64,000 nt of DNA from Thalassolituus sp. UBA674 (GCA_002298335.1 DBNK01000033.1:13234-77233), one strand, 5' to 3'; positions 27,861 to 39,813 are shown, counted from the first letter of the stretch. Made by a program: numbers and translations. The notes: a model not told the origin generated them from the letters alone.

Positions 27861-30800
27861 TTTTCAGTCCGAAAATACTCAGGAATCGATCCAGGAAACT
27901 GCGGCTGGTTTTACCCTCAACACTGTTGTCGAAAGCCTTGTTCAGCTGCACATCCGGTTGTGACACGGTCCCTTTGATCGAGTAACTGGCACTGGTAAAG
28001 CGCTCCAGCTCATCCCCGACAAGGCGCTCCGTGACATAAATGGATGCCGCCACTGGCGGCGCGAATCCTGCCAGCACGGCCACCAGCGGTAATGTACCTG
28101 TGATCGGGAAAGTCACCGCCAGTTTCATATCCAGTTCACCAGTGTTGAGATCCGTCATACCGGCAATCAGCAATTTGCCACCCGGTCCTTCCAGCGTCAC
28201 CGGTTCGGTCAGGGTCATTACCCCATCGACGATATCGGCTTTGCCTTTCAGGGTATCAAACGCCATGCCGGAATTAACCACATCGGTAAAATCGAGACGC
28301 AGGCGGCGGAAAATGGAGTTCACATTCAGCGCACCGACAGCACGCATGGCGGCCGCACCTTCAAGGTCCACAGAGCCGTCCTTGACGCGCATGGCGATGT
28401 TGCCATTCAGTGTCTGGGTGTTGAACCCCAGTGGCGAACCGGCCCAGCCCAGGTTCACCTGGCTGTCCATCTCTTTGCCTTTGACAATGGCCTGCTGGCG
28501 GAAGGCTTTCTGCACTTCCTCGACATTAGTGGCACGCAACTCCAGCCCGCTGATGTCAGTATGGTGGACGCCATCCTGCCAGGTCCAGTCCATCGGTCCG
28601 GTGATGTGCAGACCTTTCATATCGGTATTGAGGAAATTCACCCGTACACCGTTGTGCAGCGGACGGCTGTTGAGCTGCCAGTAACCGAAGTTGCGCGTGC
28701 CCATATAGAGCTCCTGCAGCTCCACATCCATGGCGACAACATCGGTCGGTAATACATCTTCCAGTGGATCGGGCGGTATGGTTTCCGTTGCAGCCTCATC
28801 AGCCGCTTCGGAACCGGCAGACACCCTTGCTTCCGCCGAAGGGTCTGCAGCAGACGGATCTCCGGTTTCGCCATCATCAGGCAGGTGCACGTAATCCAGC
28901 GCCAGAATCAGCGGAGCCTGAGTGTCTTTGGGGATTGTCACGGTACCTGCGACCAGATCGCTGTCGATGCGCAGATTCCACTCGCCATTCTCCTGCTGTC
29001 CCTTAACGGCTGTCTTGCCGGAGGCATAATCCCAGGCATCGATGGCGGCCAGCGTCAGATCGACAGATGCCACCGGATTGGTGTTACCCAGAGCGTCAGC
29101 ACGGGCCACCTGGCCACTGCGGGCAGCCTGTTTATCCGCCTGCTCTGACAGCGTCAGCATACGGTCGAACACATCCCACCAGGGTTCGGCGGAGATTTCT
29201 TTGTCGATATGACCCAGAATCTGAATACCGGTACCTTCGGTCTGTTGCGGCGTATCACCACCAATCACTACCTGACCGCGCGGCTCTGCGGTCTCTGCAT
29301 CGAGTGTCAGCGCCGTGCGGATCAGGTTGTCGTAGTTGATGTTCAGCCGGGTTTCGTTCCCGGAACGGATCAGGGTCGTCAGTGCGCGGGATTCTTCAGC
29401 AGTTTTCCCTGCCGGATACGGCAGATCAATCACCGTACCGGTCAGGTCTGACTCCAGGAGTATCTGAACAGGGTCAGCCGCTGCCGGATCAATAAACAGC
29501 TCAGTGTGGTAATTCAGTGAGCCGCTGACCGGATCAAGCAGGAACAGATCCAGCCATTGCGCCAGCGGGTCCCACTGGGCCTCACCCTGACCGCTCAGGG
29601 TAATCAGATAGTTATCCTTCACCACCTGCGAGCCGATACCGGCCTGCAGCTGCCCACCGAACAGAGACGCTGTGAGGTTCTCGGCCCACAGGCCACTGTC
29701 GCTGTTAAAGCTCAGGGCACCGTTAATACCGGTGATATCCAGATCCAGATCGGTGATGTGTATGCGTGAATTACTGAGCTGCGTGGTCAGGTCAACCTGT
29801 GGATCACTGTTGTCGTCGCTCAGGGATACCTTCAGGTTGAGGTCAGTGGTGGCCTGTCCTTCGGCTTTCCAGGACGACAGCGCATCATCCAGCACCTCTG
29901 CCAGCGGTGTGCTCTGCAGATACGACAGAGCTTCCGCCGTGCGGCCCCGGATACTTCCCTTCACAGACAGCAGGGTTTCGTCACCGACTGAGCGTATCTG
30001 GACACGGCCGGACTGTCCGGTCACCGTGCCGCCAAGCGTCCGTCCTTCATACACATCGACATCAACATCCGGCGCATCGAGGAACACATGCCCCTTCACG
30101 CCCGTGACTTCGGGCCAGCCATCCAGATAGTTCAGGCGCGCATTCTCGGCTTCCAGCGAGAGCTGGGTCGTCAGGGTGCCGGGCGGCGCATCGTCACCGA
30201 GTGTGCCATCAAGGACAAAGCCGACCTGCGACAGATCACCTTCCAGCAGACCAGCGTCGAGCCAGCCGTTAATCGCCGGATCAATAATGTCCGGCACCAG
30301 TTTCTGCTGCAAAGCGACAGGGCCCTGCTCAACACCCAGGATCAGTGCGATGTGGTTTTCGACATCGGCATGATCACGCGGAATCCGCAGCGAGAAATCA
30401 CCCCGGACACGGGTGCCGTCCAGATGGGCATCCAGGCCCTGCAGCTGCAGGCGGAACAGGTCCGGTTCGATCTCCCAGTAAAAGTCTGCACTGGCATCAG
30501 TCAGATCCCAGGCAGGCTGGTAGATGTCCGGCAGATGCATGGTCAGATCGTTATCGCGGATATAGGCGACACCGCCGTATTTCTGCAGGTGTACTTTACC
30601 GTCTGCCCGCGCCAGTGACGGAATGCCTTTATAGGGCTCTACTGCCAGATCACTGACATCGGCGCGGAAATCAAAATCTCCGCTGCCGTAAAGGTACGAA
30701 ACGCGCACATTCTGCGCCTGCCCCGCCGGAGACAGGTTGTCCAGATAACGGTCAAACGGCTCTGGCATCAGATTGAAATCCAGCAGGAACTGGCTGGCTT

Positions 30801-31863
30801 CCGCCAGATCGGTCGCCGGGATACGCACATTCCAGCCGCGCTGCTCCGGCAGGCGTACAGAGCTCAGGCGTACTTCCTGAATCGGCAGGGGTTCGGCGAA
30901 CTTCGGCAGAATCTGCAGGTGCCAGTCTTCGTCTGTGCGTTCGCCCGAGATCATCAGGGTGCCACGGGTCAGATTCAGCTGGTTCTCCGGTGCCTGAACA
31001 CTGAATTCGGGAACAACAGCGCGGATATAGAGAGACTTCAGATCACCGTCAGACAGGGACAACCAGCCTTCGAGGCTGGCGCGCATGCTGCCGATCGACA
31101 GATCGCGGGGCAGATGTTCCGGCACCCAGCGAGACCACTGCTGCTCGTCCACCAGCAGGTAGACATCGCCATCCTGCTGCCCCAGCGGCCACAGCTGTCC
31201 GCGGATATCAGCACTGACAAAGATGTCTGCGATGTCATCGTTCAGTCCCCAGGCAATATCCCCTTCCAGCGAGTGCTGTGACCCCTGGTTTCGCCAGGAC
31301 ACCCGGCGGATGATCAGACTTTCGGTGACGCCGTCCGGGTGCTGATTAGTCACCTGCCAGTCGCGCAGCACAATGTTGTCCTGCCGCTCCAGCCAGTCGA
31401 GCCAGCCCGGCCGGGTATTCAGGGCACTCAGATCGGGCATTTTACCGCCGCTTTTCTGCTCCAGCGGGTTAGGCAGATTCAGCCGGTTGAGCAATTCCTG
31501 CTGCAGTACAAGGTCTACGCGGTCAATGAGGATACGCTTGAATACCGGCAGGCGGTGAAACAGGGTGGAACTGAGGTCGAGTTCAGCCGCTACCGTATCA
31601 ATCGTAAGACGGGTATCGCCCTCACCAATGACCAGATCCTGCAACGTCACCACAGGGGAAAACAGCGACCAGCCTCCCTCAAAGTGACCGATGGTTACCG
31701 GCTCGCCAATCTGCGCTGAGAGCATATCCTGCAGGCGCGGTGCCTGGGTCTCGAGCAATGGCATGACGACAAGACGTCCGCCGATGACGTAGAGAGACAG
31801 CAGCCCCGCTGCCATAAGCAGAGTGATGAAAAGCTGTAACAGGAACGACCGGATCAGCGCCAT
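27853..31863 (-). CDS. yhdP: YhdP family giant AsmA-like protein (TIGR02099)
   Basis: 1336 residues: an N-terminal membrane anchor (FLLQLFITLLMAAGLLSLYVIGG) and a very long periplasmic beta-rich region with DUF3971 and a C-terminal AsmA-like domain. YhdP is one of the AsmA-like bridge proteins that move phospholipids to the outer membrane with TamB and YdbH. A Ser/Ala/Glu-rich low-complexity linker lies near residues 1000-1030 (GDPSAADPSAEARVSAGS). It begins 6 bp after the rng stop. Confidence 0.95.
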   Translation of the reverse strand: MALIRSFLLQLFITLLMAAGLLSLYVIGGRLVVMPLLETQAPRLQDMLSAQIGEPVTIGHFEGGWSLFSPVVTLQDLVIGEGDTRLTIDTVAAELDLSSTLFHRLPVFKRILIDRVDLVLQQELLNRLNLPNPLEQKSGGKMPDLSALNTRPGWLDWLERQDNIVLRDWQVTNQHPDGVTESLIIRRVSWRNQGSQHSLEGDIAWGLNDDIADIFVSADIRGQLWPLGQQDGDVYLLVDEQQWSRWVPEHLPRDLSIGSMRASLEGWLSLSDGDLKSLYIRAVVPEFSVQAPENQLNLTRGTLMISGERTDEDWHLQILPKFAEPLPIQEVRLSSVRLPEQRGWNVRIPATDLAEASQFLLDFNLMPEPFDRYLDNLSPAGQAQNVRVSYLYGSGDFDFRADVSDLAVEPYKGIPSLARADGKVHLQKYGGVAYIRDNDLTMHLPDIYQPAWDLTDASADFYWEIEPDLFRLQLQGLDAHLDGTRVRGDFSLRIPRDHADVENHIALILGVEQGPVALQQKLVPDIIDPAINGWLDAGLLEGDLSQVGFVLDGTLGDDAPPGTLTTQLSLEAENARLNYLDGWPEVTGVKGHVFLDAPDVDVDVYEGRTLGGTVTGQSGRVQIRSVGDETLLSVKGSIRGRTAEALSYLQSTPLAEVLDDALSSWKAEGQATTDLNLKVSLSDDNSDPQVDLTTQLSNSRIHITDLDLDITGINGALSFNSDSGLWAENLTASLFGGQLQAGIGSQVVKDNYLITLSGQGEAQWDPLAQWLDLFLLDPVSGSLNYHTELFIDPAAADPVQILLESDLTGTVIDLPYPAGKTAEESRALTTLIRSGNETRLNINYDNLIRTALTLDAETAEPRGQVVIGGDTPQQTEGTGIQILGHIDKEISAEPWWDVFDRMLTLSEQADKQAARSGQVARADALGNTNPVASVDLTLAAIDAWDYASGKTAVKGQQENGEWNLRIDSDLVAGTVTIPKDTQAPLILALDYVHLPDDGETGDPSAADPSAEARVSAGSEAADEAATETIPPDPLEDVLPTDVVAMDVELQELYMGTRNFGYWQLNSRPLHNGVRVNFLNTDMKGLHITGPMDWTWQDGVHHTDISGLELRATNVEEVQKAFRQQAIVKGKEMDSQVNLGWAGSPLGFNTQTLNGNIAMRVKDGSVDLEGAAAMRAVGALNVNSIFRRLRLDFTDVVNSGMAFDTLKGKADIVDGVMTLTEPVTLEGPGGKLLIAGMTDLNTGELDMKLAVTFPITGTLPLVAVLAGFAPPVAASIYVTERLVGDELERFTSASYSIKGTVSQPDVQLNKAFDNSVEGKTSRSFLDRFLSIFGLKND

Positions 31864-31869
31864 CCGCGG

Positions 31870-33321
31870 TTACTGCAGAATGATGTCGTATTCATCCTGC
31901 CGGTAGCGTCCTTCTACCTGGAGGCGGATGGTTTTGCCGATAAAGGCTTCAAGATCGGCCAGGCCGTGACTGTCTTCGTCGAGTAAGCGGTCCACCACTT
32001 CCTGACTGGCCAGTACCAGATAGGTCCCGGCGTTGTAGGCACGCTCTTCGCGCAGAATTTCGCGGAAGATCTCGTAACAGATGGTCTCGGCGGTTTTCAC
32101 CGAGCCGCGTCCCTGACAGGCGCTGCAGGGCTCCATCAGCATATGCTCAAGGCTCTCGCGCGTGCGCTTGCGCGTCATCTCCACCAGCCCGAGTTCAGAC
32201 ACGCCACTGATTTTGGTTTTGGTGTGGTCTTTCTCCAGTACCTTCTCAAGCATGCGCAGTACCTGACGCTGATGTTCCACATCCGTCATGTCGATAAAGT
32301 CGAGGATGATGATGCCGCCAAGATTGCGCAGCCGCACCTGACGGCCAATAGCAGTGGCGGCTTCGAGGTTGGTCTTGAAGATCGTATCTTCGAGGTTACG
32401 GCGGCCGACAAAGCCACCGGTATTCACATCAATGGTGGTCATGGCCTCGGTCTGATCAATGACCAGATAACCGCCGGATTTAAGGGCTACCTGACGTTCA
32501 AGGCCACGCTGGATGTCTTCTTCGACGTTGTACAGCTCAAAGATCGGTCCCGGGCCTTTGTAGTACTCAATGGTCTCAGCCACTTCCGGCACATACTGCT
32601 GACAGAACTGATCGATTTTCTGGTACGTCTCGTTGGAGTCGATCAGGATCTTGGTCGTCTCGGGGCGCGCCAGATCGCGGATGGCGCGCTGTGACAGCGG
32701 CAGCTCATCGTAGATCATACTGGGCAGCGGGTTGTCTTTGATGCGCTCTTCAAGCTTGCGCCACAGGCGGCGCAGGTAACGCACGTCGGCCAGAATCTCG
32801 TCTTCACCGACGCCATCGGCTGCCGTGCGCAGGATAAATCCGGCTTCACCAGTGAGGCCTTCGGATTCCATGCAGCCGGTCACCAGCCGCTTCAGGCGTT
32901 CGCGCTCGCTCTCTTCCTCGATGCGTTGTGACACCCCCAGATGCGCAGTCCCCGGCATGTACACCAGATAGCGAGAAGGGATGGAAAGGTGCGTTGTCAG
33001 GCGTGCGCCTTTGGTGCCGATCGGGTCTTTCGTGACCTGCACAATCAACGACTGACCTTCACGCACCAGCTGCACAATCGGGGCGTTATTGTCGCGGCTG
33101 ATTTCTGAGCTGTGAATAAAGGCCGCACGCTCAAGACCGATATCAACAAACGCTGCCTGCATACCCGGCAGCACACGCACCACCCGGCCTTTATAAATAT
33201 TGCCGACCAGTCCGCGGTGATTGGAGCGTTCTATGAATATTTCCTGAAGAACACCGTTTTCGACTACCGCCACGCGGCTTTCGGTCGGTGTTACGTTCAT
33301 CAGAATTTCAGCATTTACCAT
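31870..33321 (-). CDS. rng: Ribonuclease G
   Basis: 483 residues from ATG 33321 (MVNAEILMNVTPTESRVAV). S1 domain at about 35-125 (GNIYKGRVVRVLPGMQAAFVDIG), catalytic aspartates in TTIDVNTGGF and IILDFIDMTD, and the zinc-link pair CSACQGRG. It processes the 16S rRNA 5-prime end and degrades mRNA. An in-frame ATG at 33339 is an alternative; 33321 fits the family N-terminus and gives a 7-nt overlap with the maf stop. Confidence 0.97.
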   Translation of the reverse strand: MVNAEILMNVTPTESRVAVVENGVLQEIFIERSNHRGLVGNIYKGRVVRVLPGMQAAFVDIGLERAAFIHSSEISRDNNAPIVQLVREGQSLIVQVTKDPIGTKGARLTTHLSIPSRYLVYMPGTAHLGVSQRIEEESERERLKRLVTGCMESEGLTGEAGFILRTAADGVGEDEILADVRYLRRLWRKLEERIKDNPLPSMIYDELPLSQRAIRDLARPETTKILIDSNETYQKIDQFCQQYVPEVAETIEYYKGPGPIFELYNVEEDIQRGLERQVALKSGGYLVIDQTEAMTTIDVNTGGFVGRRNLEDTIFKTNLEAATAIGRQVRLRNLGGIIILDFIDMTDVEHQRQVLRMLEKVLEKDHTKTKISGVSELGLVEMTRKRTRESLEHMLMEPCSACQGRGSVKTAETICYEIFREILREERAYNAGTYLVLASQEVVDRLLDEDSHGLADLEAFIGKTIRLQVEGRYRQDEYDIILQ

Positions 33322-33893
33322 CGGTTGTCCATCTGCCATACCGGTACATCAGACTCTCTGAGCAGGGCAGCAGTTTCCGTCAGAGGCAGCCCGACCACAT
33401 TACTGTAACTGCCTTTTATGTCAGCCACGAGAATGGCACCGAATCCCTGGATGCCATAAGCACCGGCTTTATCCAGTGGCTCGCCGGTGGCCACATAGGC
33501 CTCAATTTCTGCGCTGGACAGTTCGCGGAAGTGCACATCCGTGCTGACCACCAGAGAACGGGCCTCGCCATCTTTTACCACAGCCACCGCGGTCAGAACC
33601 TGATGCGAACGCCCGGACAGGGCCGTCAGCATACGGACAGCATCATCGGCGCCATCCGGCTTTACCAGTATTTCACCAGCACACACGACTGTGGTATCAG
33701 AACCCAGCACGGCTTCATGCGGATAACGTTGCGCTACGGCCAGCGCTTTTTCCCGCGCCATACGTTCAACGTATGCTTCCGGGCGCTCATCCACCAGTAT
33801 TGTTTCGTCAATATTTGCAGGGTCGACGGTAAAAATGACGCCGATCTGTGTCAGCAGTTCCCGCCGCCGTGGTGAGGCAGACGCCAGAATCAT
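33315..33893 (-). CDS. maf: Maf-like nucleotide pyrophosphatase (YhdE type)
   Basis: 192 residues beginning MILASASPRRRELL, the Maf signature, with GSDTTVV and the RMLTALSGRSHQV segment. YhdE-type Maf hydrolyses dTTP/UTP and modified forms to monophosphates. ATG 33893 shares one base with the mreD stop and gives the standard N-terminus; the frame upstream lies inside mreD. Located between mreD and rng, as in E. coli. Confidence 0.96.
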   Translation of the reverse strand: MILASASPRRRELLTQIGVIFTVDPANIDETILVDERPEAYVERMAREKALAVAQRYPHEAVLGSDTTVVCAGEILVKPDGADDAVRMLTALSGRSHQVLTAVAVVKDGEARSLVVSTDVHFRELSSAEIEAYVATGEPLDKAGAYGIQGFGAILVADIKGSYSNVVGLPLTETAALLRESDVPVWQMDNRW

Positions 33894-34366
33894 CAGCGGA
33901 TCCTCTGCAGAACCACATAGCCCACGGCATACACCCAGGGCCACATCAGAGCCGTCAGAGCCGCCGGTGTCAGCAGCATCACCGGGCGCGGATCGCCGAT
34001 CAGCACCACCATGGCCCAGTAGCGCAGTACCTGCACCCCCAGAACCAGCATAAAAATCGTCGCGGCCTGCTGCAGGATATTAAACAGATACAGGCGCCGG
34101 TACAGCAACTGCAGCATACCGATGTAGACCGCCATCAACATGACATTGAGGCCAAGCGGGGCACTGTATTCGATGTCCAGCAGCAGACCGAGCGGAATAC
34201 ACAGCCACATCCCCGCCACTTCCGGCGTCACCAGTACCAGGACGGTTACCACCAGCAGGATCCAGCCAGGCTGAAACCAGTCGATGATGGGTGGCAGCGG
34301 CAGATGCTCAAGCACAAAGGCGAGGAACAGCATGCCCAGGGCATAAAACAGACGGGTCATGCTCAT
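33893..34366 (-). CDS. mreD: Rod shape-determining protein MreD
   Basis: 157 residues, strongly hydrophobic with about five membrane segments (FLAFVLEHL, WILLVVTVLVLV, LGLNVMLMAVYIGML). It is an inner-membrane component of the elongasome with MreC, RodA and PBP2. It overlaps mreC by 4 bases and maf by one. Confidence 0.94.
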   Translation of the reverse strand: MSMTRLFYALGMLFLAFVLEHLPLPPIIDWFQPGWILLVVTVLVLVTPEVAGMWLCIPLGLLLDIEYSAPLGLNVMLMAVYIGMLQLLYRRLYLFNILQQAATIFMLVLGVQVLRYWAMVVLIGDPRPVMLLTPAALTALMWPWVYAVGYVVLQRIR

Positions 34367-35226
34367 GATTTGTCCTGCCAGAGTTCCACCGGAGGGACGC
34401 GGCCAGCATCGTGGGTGAATACCAGCAACAGATGACGGCTGCGGTCGAGGTGAGCGGTCGGCTTCGCGTGAATCGTGGCGTAGGACTCACCCGGAATATT
34501 CTCCACCGTGGTGACTTCCGCCACCGGATAACCCGCCGGATAACGTCCGCCCAGACCCGAGCTGATCAGGGTATCACCCACCTTGATGTCCGCCGTGTTG
34601 GGCACGTAAATCAGGTCCAGCTGACTCAGTGAGCCGGTTCCCACCGCCACAGCACGCACCCCATTACGGTTTACCTGCACCGGAATGGCGTGGTTGTTAT
34701 CAGCAATCATCAGCACCCGGGCGCTGAATGGCAGCACATCAATCACCTGCCCCAGCAGACCATGGGCATCCAGTACCGGCTGACCGACGAATACACCGTC
34801 AGAGCCACCTTTATCAATAATGATCTGCTGGGTGTAAGGATCCGGATCCACCGCTGTCACCGACGTGATCAGGACATCATCCTGCACTTTGGTGGAGGCT
34901 GACAGCAGCTTGCGCAGCTCCATATTTTCCACCTCAAGAGCGGCCAGACGCTGGACTTTGTTTTCCAGAATGAAATTGCGCGAACGCAGCTGATCGTTCT
35001 GTTTCATCAACTTTTCGCGGCTGGACGCCGAGTCACCCAACCAATAAATCACCGATTGTGGGGCCAGTGCGATTTTCTGTGGCGGAACAAGAACGTAACC
35101 AATGGCATAGCGCACTGGCTTGAGGTAAGACGTGTTCTGGTCCAGCCACATAAGGGCCAGACACAGGACAGCAATAACCGCGAGGCGCTGCCCGAGAAAC
35201 TGTGGGGTCTGGAACTGGTAATTAAT
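34363..35226 (-). CDS. mreC: Rod shape-determining protein MreC (probable ATT start)
   Basis: 287 residues from the ATT at 35226. Domains: N-terminal membrane helix (LAVIAVLCLALMWL), coiled coil (SSREKLMKQNDQLRSRNFILENKVQRL in part), then the periplasmic beta domain (VDPDPYTQQIIIDKGGSDGV, LGGRYPAGYPVAEV). The first in-frame ATG is 35151 and would delete the membrane helix. Upstream of 35151 no in-frame ATG, GTG or TTG occurs before the TGA at 35242-35244; an AGGA lies 7 nt before ATT 35226. The gene is certain; the start is inferred. MreC links MreB to the peptidoglycan synthases. Confidence 0.9.
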   Translation of the reverse strand: MNYQFQTPQFLGQRLAVIAVLCLALMWLDQNTSYLKPVRYAIGYVLVPPQKIALAPQSVIYWLGDSASSREKLMKQNDQLRSRNFILENKVQRLAALEVENMELRKLLSASTKVQDDVLITSVTAVDPDPYTQQIIIDKGGSDGVFVGQPVLDAHGLLGQVIDVLPFSARVLMIADNNHAIPVQVNRNGVRAVAVGTGSLSQLDLIYVPNTADIKVGDTLISSGLGGRYPAGYPVAEVTTVENIPGESYATIHAKPTAHLDRSRHLLLVFTHDAGRVPPVELWQDKS

Positions 35227-35334
35227 AACGCAGTCCTGTGATCATGGAAAACCTGAACTATACCAGCAAAACCGCCGTAACACCGCCTGCAGATTGCCCT
35301 GCAGAGCGCTGATGGCGGGCTTTGAGGTACCCAG

Positions 35335-35352
35335 CTGACGCCTCTGCGTCAG
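35335..35352 (-). promoter_or_regulatory. Hairpin between mreB and mreC
   Basis: CTGACG and CGTCAG form a 6-bp stem with a 6-nt loop, 16 bp past the mreB stop. No T tract follows, so it is more likely an attenuating or processing hairpin that lowers mreCD expression relative to mreB. Confidence 0.4.
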
Positions 35353-35367
35353 TGAGAGACGTTATTA

Positions 35368-36498
<1,131 letters not shown>

Positions 36499-36529
36499 TT
36501 ATTTTTCTTTTGCCTTTACAGGACATCGA

Positions 36530-36817
36530 ATGAGTCTGGATCAGGAACAGGTCCGCAAAATTGCGGCACTGGCAAAACTTAAGATCGACGATACTCAGAT
36601 CACCGCCTATCAGGAAAATCTGAGCAATATTCTGGAGCTGGTGGATCAGCTGTCCGCCGTCGACACCGCCAGTGTTGAACCCATGGCCCACCCGCTGGAC
36701 GCTGTGCAGCGCCTGCGTGCCGATGTGGTCACCGAAGAAAACCAACGCGAACACTTCCAGAAAATCGCGCCCGCCGTGGATCAGGGTCATTACCTGGTTC
36801 CACGCGTCGTTGAATGA
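36530..36817 (+). CDS. gatC: Asp/Glu-tRNA amidotransferase subunit C
   Basis: 95 residues with the GatC pattern [37 protein letters not shown] and the late [14 protein letters not shown]. It stabilises the GatA-GatB heterodimer, wrapping around GatA. ATG 36530 gives the family N-terminus (MSLDQEQV). It is 16 bp upstream of gatA and divergent from mreB, sharing a 124-bp promoter region. Confidence 0.96.
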   Translation: MSLDQEQVRKIAALAKLKIDDTQITAYQENLSNILELVDQLSAVDTASVEPMAHPLDAVQRLRADVVTEENQREHFQKIAPAVDQGHYLVPRVVE

Positions 36818-36833
36818 TAGTGGTGAGATAACA

Positions 36834-38297
36834 ATGTCCGACGCAATGCATACCAAGACCATCGCCCAGATCTCTGCCGATCTGGCCGCCGGCACCTACT
36901 CCAGTGTGGAGATCACCACCGACCTGCTGGCCCGCATCAAACGCGAAGATCAGGCCATCAACAGCTTTATTACGGTGACCGAAGAACAAGCACTGGCCCA
37001 GGCCAGAGCCGCCGACGCCGCCCGTGCCGCAGGCAACGCCAGTGTCTGGACCGGTGTCCCCATGGCCCACAAAGACATCTTCTGCACCAACGGTGTACTG
37101 ACCACCTGTGGCTCAAAGATGCTGAGCAACTTTGAAGCGCCGTACGACGCCACCATCGTTGAGAACTTCAACAAGGCCGGTGCCGTATCTCTGGGTAAAA
37201 CCAACATGGACGAGTTCGCTATGGGCTCCTCCAACGAAACCTCGTATTTCGGTGCCGTAAAAAACCCGTGGGATCACGACCGTGTACCGGGTGGTTCTTC
37301 CGGTGGCTCAGCGGCGGCCGTGGCGGCGCGTCTGGTGCCCGCTGCAACCGCGACGGATACCGGCGGCTCCATCCGTCAGCCGGCGGCACTGTGTGGCGTC
37401 ACCGGCATCAAGCCGACCTACGGCCGTGTTTCGCGCTGGGGCATGATCGCCTTTGCCTCCAGCCTTGATCAGGCTGGCACCATGACCCGCACCGCAGAAG
37501 ACTCCGCGCTGATGCTCAACGTCATGGCCGGATTCGATCCGAAAGACTCGACCAGCATGGATCGTGAAGTACCGGATTACACCGCCACCCTGAACAACAG
37601 CATCGAAGGCATGACCATCGGCCTGCCGAAAGAATATTTCCGCGACGACATCAGCGCCGAGATGCAGCAGCAGGTACGCAACGCCATCGCCGAATACGAA
37701 AAAATGGGCGCGAAAGTGAAAGAAATTTCGCTGCCGAACACCCACCTCGCCGTACCGGTTTACTACGTGGTCGCCCCGGCGGAATGTTCCGCCAACCTGT
37801 CGCGCATGGACGGCGTACGCTTCGGCTACCGCTGTGACAACCCGCAGGACATTGAAGACCTCTACCTGCGTTCACGCAGTGAAGGTTTCGGCGCAGAAGT
37901 AAAACGCCGCATCATGGTTGGTGCCTATGCGCTGTCCGCCGGTTTCTACGACGCCTACTACAAAAAAGCGCAGCAGGTCCGCCGTCTGATCAAAAACGAT
38001 TTTGTCGAAGCCTTTAAAGAGGTCGACATCATCATGAGCCCCACCTCCCCGACACCAGCATTTAAATTCGGTGAAAAAGGCGGCGACCCGGTGGCCATGT
38101 ACCTTGAAGATATTTTCACCATTGCCACCAACCTCGCCGGTCTGCCCGGCATGTCGGTACCGTGCGGTCAGGTTAACGGGCTCCCCGTTGGTCTGCAGAT
38201 GATCGGTAATTTCTTTGACGAAGCCCGTATGCTCAACGCTGGTCATCAGTTCCAGCAGGCAACCGACTGGCATTTAAAAGCACCGGCAGGCATTTAA
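36834..38297 (+). CDS. gatA: Asp/Glu-tRNA amidotransferase subunit A
   Basis: 487 residues of the amidase-signature family: catalytic Lys in VPMAHKDIF and the Ser-cis-Ser-Lys site in the [32 protein letters not shown] segment (read in parts). It releases ammonia from glutamine and channels it to GatB, converting misacylated Asp-tRNA(Asn) or Glu-tRNA(Gln). ATG 36834 is chosen; the frame runs further upstream through gatC. Confidence 0.98.
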   Translation: MSDAMHTKTIAQISADLAAGTYSSVEITTDLLARIKREDQAINSFITVTEEQALAQARAADAARAAGNASVWTGVPMAHKDIFCTNGVLTTCGSKMLSNFEAPYDATIVENFNKAGAVSLGKTNMDEFAMGSSNETSYFGAVKNPWDHDRVPGGSSGGSAAAVAARLVPAATATDTGGSIRQPAALCGVTGIKPTYGRVSRWGMIAFASSLDQAGTMTRTAEDSALMLNVMAGFDPKDSTSMDREVPDYTATLNNSIEGMTIGLPKEYFRDDISAEMQQQVRNAIAEYEKMGAKVKEISLPNTHLAVPVYYVVAPAECSANLSRMDGVRFGYRCDNPQDIEDLYLRSRSEGFGAEVKRRIMVGAYALSAGFYDAYYKKAQQVRRLIKNDFVEAFKEVDIIMSPTSPTPAFKFGEKGGDPVAMYLEDIFTIATNLAGLPGMSVPCGQVNGLPVGLQMIGNFFDEARMLNAGHQFQQATDWHLKAPAGI

Positions 38298-38309
38298 GGG
38301 GTATTAAAG

Positions 38310-39758
38310 ATGGAATGGGAAGTAGTCATCGGCCTTGAGATTCACGCTCAGCTGGCCACCAAATCAAAGATTTTCTCCGGCGCGTCCACCGCCTACGGTG
38401 CCGACGCCAACACCCAGGCCTGTGCCGTTGATCTCGGCCTGCCGGGCGTATTGCCGGTATTCAACGAAGAAGCCCTGCGCATGGCCGTTAAATTCGGCCT
38501 CGCCATTGATGCCGAAATCGGCCTGAAAAGCGTATTCGACCGTAAAAACTATTTTTACCCGGATTCGCCCAAAGGTTATCAGACCACCCAGCTGCATCAC
38601 CCGATCGTGGGCAAAGGTCATATCGAAATCGAACTCGATAACGGCGAAACCAAACGCATTAACGTGACCCGCGCGCACCTCGAAGAAGACGCCGGTAAAT
38701 CCGTACACGAAGGCTTTAACGGCATGTCCGGCATCGACCTGAACCGTGCCGGAACACCGCTGGTTGAAATCGTGTCTGAGCCAGAACTGCGCAGCGCCAA
38801 AGAAGCCGCCGCGTACTTCAAAAAAATGCACAGCATCGTCACCTACCTCGGCATCTGTGACGGCGACCTGTCACAGGGTTCCATGCGTTGTGACTGTAAC
38901 GTCTCCCTGCGCCCGAAAGGCCAGGAAGAATTCGGCACCCGTACCGAGATTAAAAACGTCAACAGCTTCCGCAACGTCGAGCGCGCGATCAATTCTGAAA
39001 TCGAACGTCAGATGGACATCCTCGAAGACGGTGGCCGCATCATTCAGGAAACCCGCCTGTACGACGCCGACAAAAACGAAACCCGCGCCATGCGCTCCAA
39101 AGAAGTGGAAAACGACTACCGTTATTTCCCCTGCCCGGACCTGCTGCCGGTGATCATTGATCAGAGCTACGTCGACGCCGTAAAAGCTACCCTGCCGGAA
39201 CTGCCGGACGCCAAGAAAGCCCGCTTTGAAAGCGACCATGGCCTGTCAGCGACTGACGCCGCCGTACTCGCCTCCAGCCGCGAACTGGCCGACTACTTTG
39301 AAACCGTCGCCGCAAAAGCCGGAGACTACAAACTGGCCGCCAACTGGGTACAGGGCGACGTCTCAGCCGCACTCAACCGACTGGAAACCACTATCAGTGA
39401 GCTCGCCGTTTCCGCCGAACAGCTTGGCCGCATCCTGCAACTGATCAAAGACAACACCCTCAACAACGGCGGCGCCAAAGAAGTCTTTAACGCCCTGCTG
39501 GAAGGCAAAGGCGATGATGTAGATAGCCTCGTGGACTCACTGGGCCTGAAACAGGTTTCCGACACAGGCGCCATCGAAGAGATTGTGGCCAAGGTACTCG
39601 CCGACAACCCGAAACTGGTGGAAGGCTACCTCGCCACACCGGTGGATAAGCGTGCTAAAGCGATCGGGCCGTTTATTGGTTTAACGCGAAAGGCTGCGGC
39701 GGGTGTGAATCCGCAGGTGGTGATGGAAGTGTTGAAGAAGAAGCTGGAAGAGCTGTAA
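38310..39758 (+). CDS. gatB: Asp/Glu-tRNA amidotransferase subunit B
   Basis: 482 residues with the GatB landmarks [36 protein letters not shown], the zinc-region [19 protein letters not shown] and a C-terminal YqeY-like tail. It phosphorylates and amidates the misacylated tRNA. It is 12 bp after gatA. A GC-rich hairpin follows the stop. Confidence 0.98.
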   Translation: MEWEVVIGLEIHAQLATKSKIFSGASTAYGADANTQACAVDLGLPGVLPVFNEEALRMAVKFGLAIDAEIGLKSVFDRKNYFYPDSPKGYQTTQLHHPIVGKGHIEIELDNGETKRINVTRAHLEEDAGKSVHEGFNGMSGIDLNRAGTPLVEIVSEPELRSAKEAAAYFKKMHSIVTYLGICDGDLSQGSMRCDCNVSLRPKGQEEFGTRTEIKNVNSFRNVERAINSEIERQMDILEDGGRIIQETRLYDADKNETRAMRSKEVENDYRYFPCPDLLPVIIDQSYVDAVKATLPELPDAKKARFESDHGLSATDAAVLASSRELADYFETVAAKAGDYKLAANWVQGDVSAALNRLETTISELAVSAEQLGRILQLIKDNTLNNGGAKEVFNALLEGKGDDVDSLVDSLGLKQVSDTGAIEEIVAKVLADNPKLVEGYLATPVDKRAKAIGPFIGLTRKAAAGVNPQVVMEVLKKKLEEL

Positions 39759-39773
39759 GCTGAATGCTTCCTA

Positions 39774-39792
39774 GGGGCCGCAATGGCCCCTT
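39774..39792 (+). terminator. Hairpin after gatCAB
   Basis: GGGGCC and GGCCCC with a 5-nt loop, then only two T bases. It lies 15 bp after the gatB stop and about 20 bp before the Shine-Dalgarno of the next gene, marking the end of the core gatCAB unit. Confidence 0.5.
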
Positions 39793-39813
39793 CACCACAA
39801 CTAAGGAAGCAGT

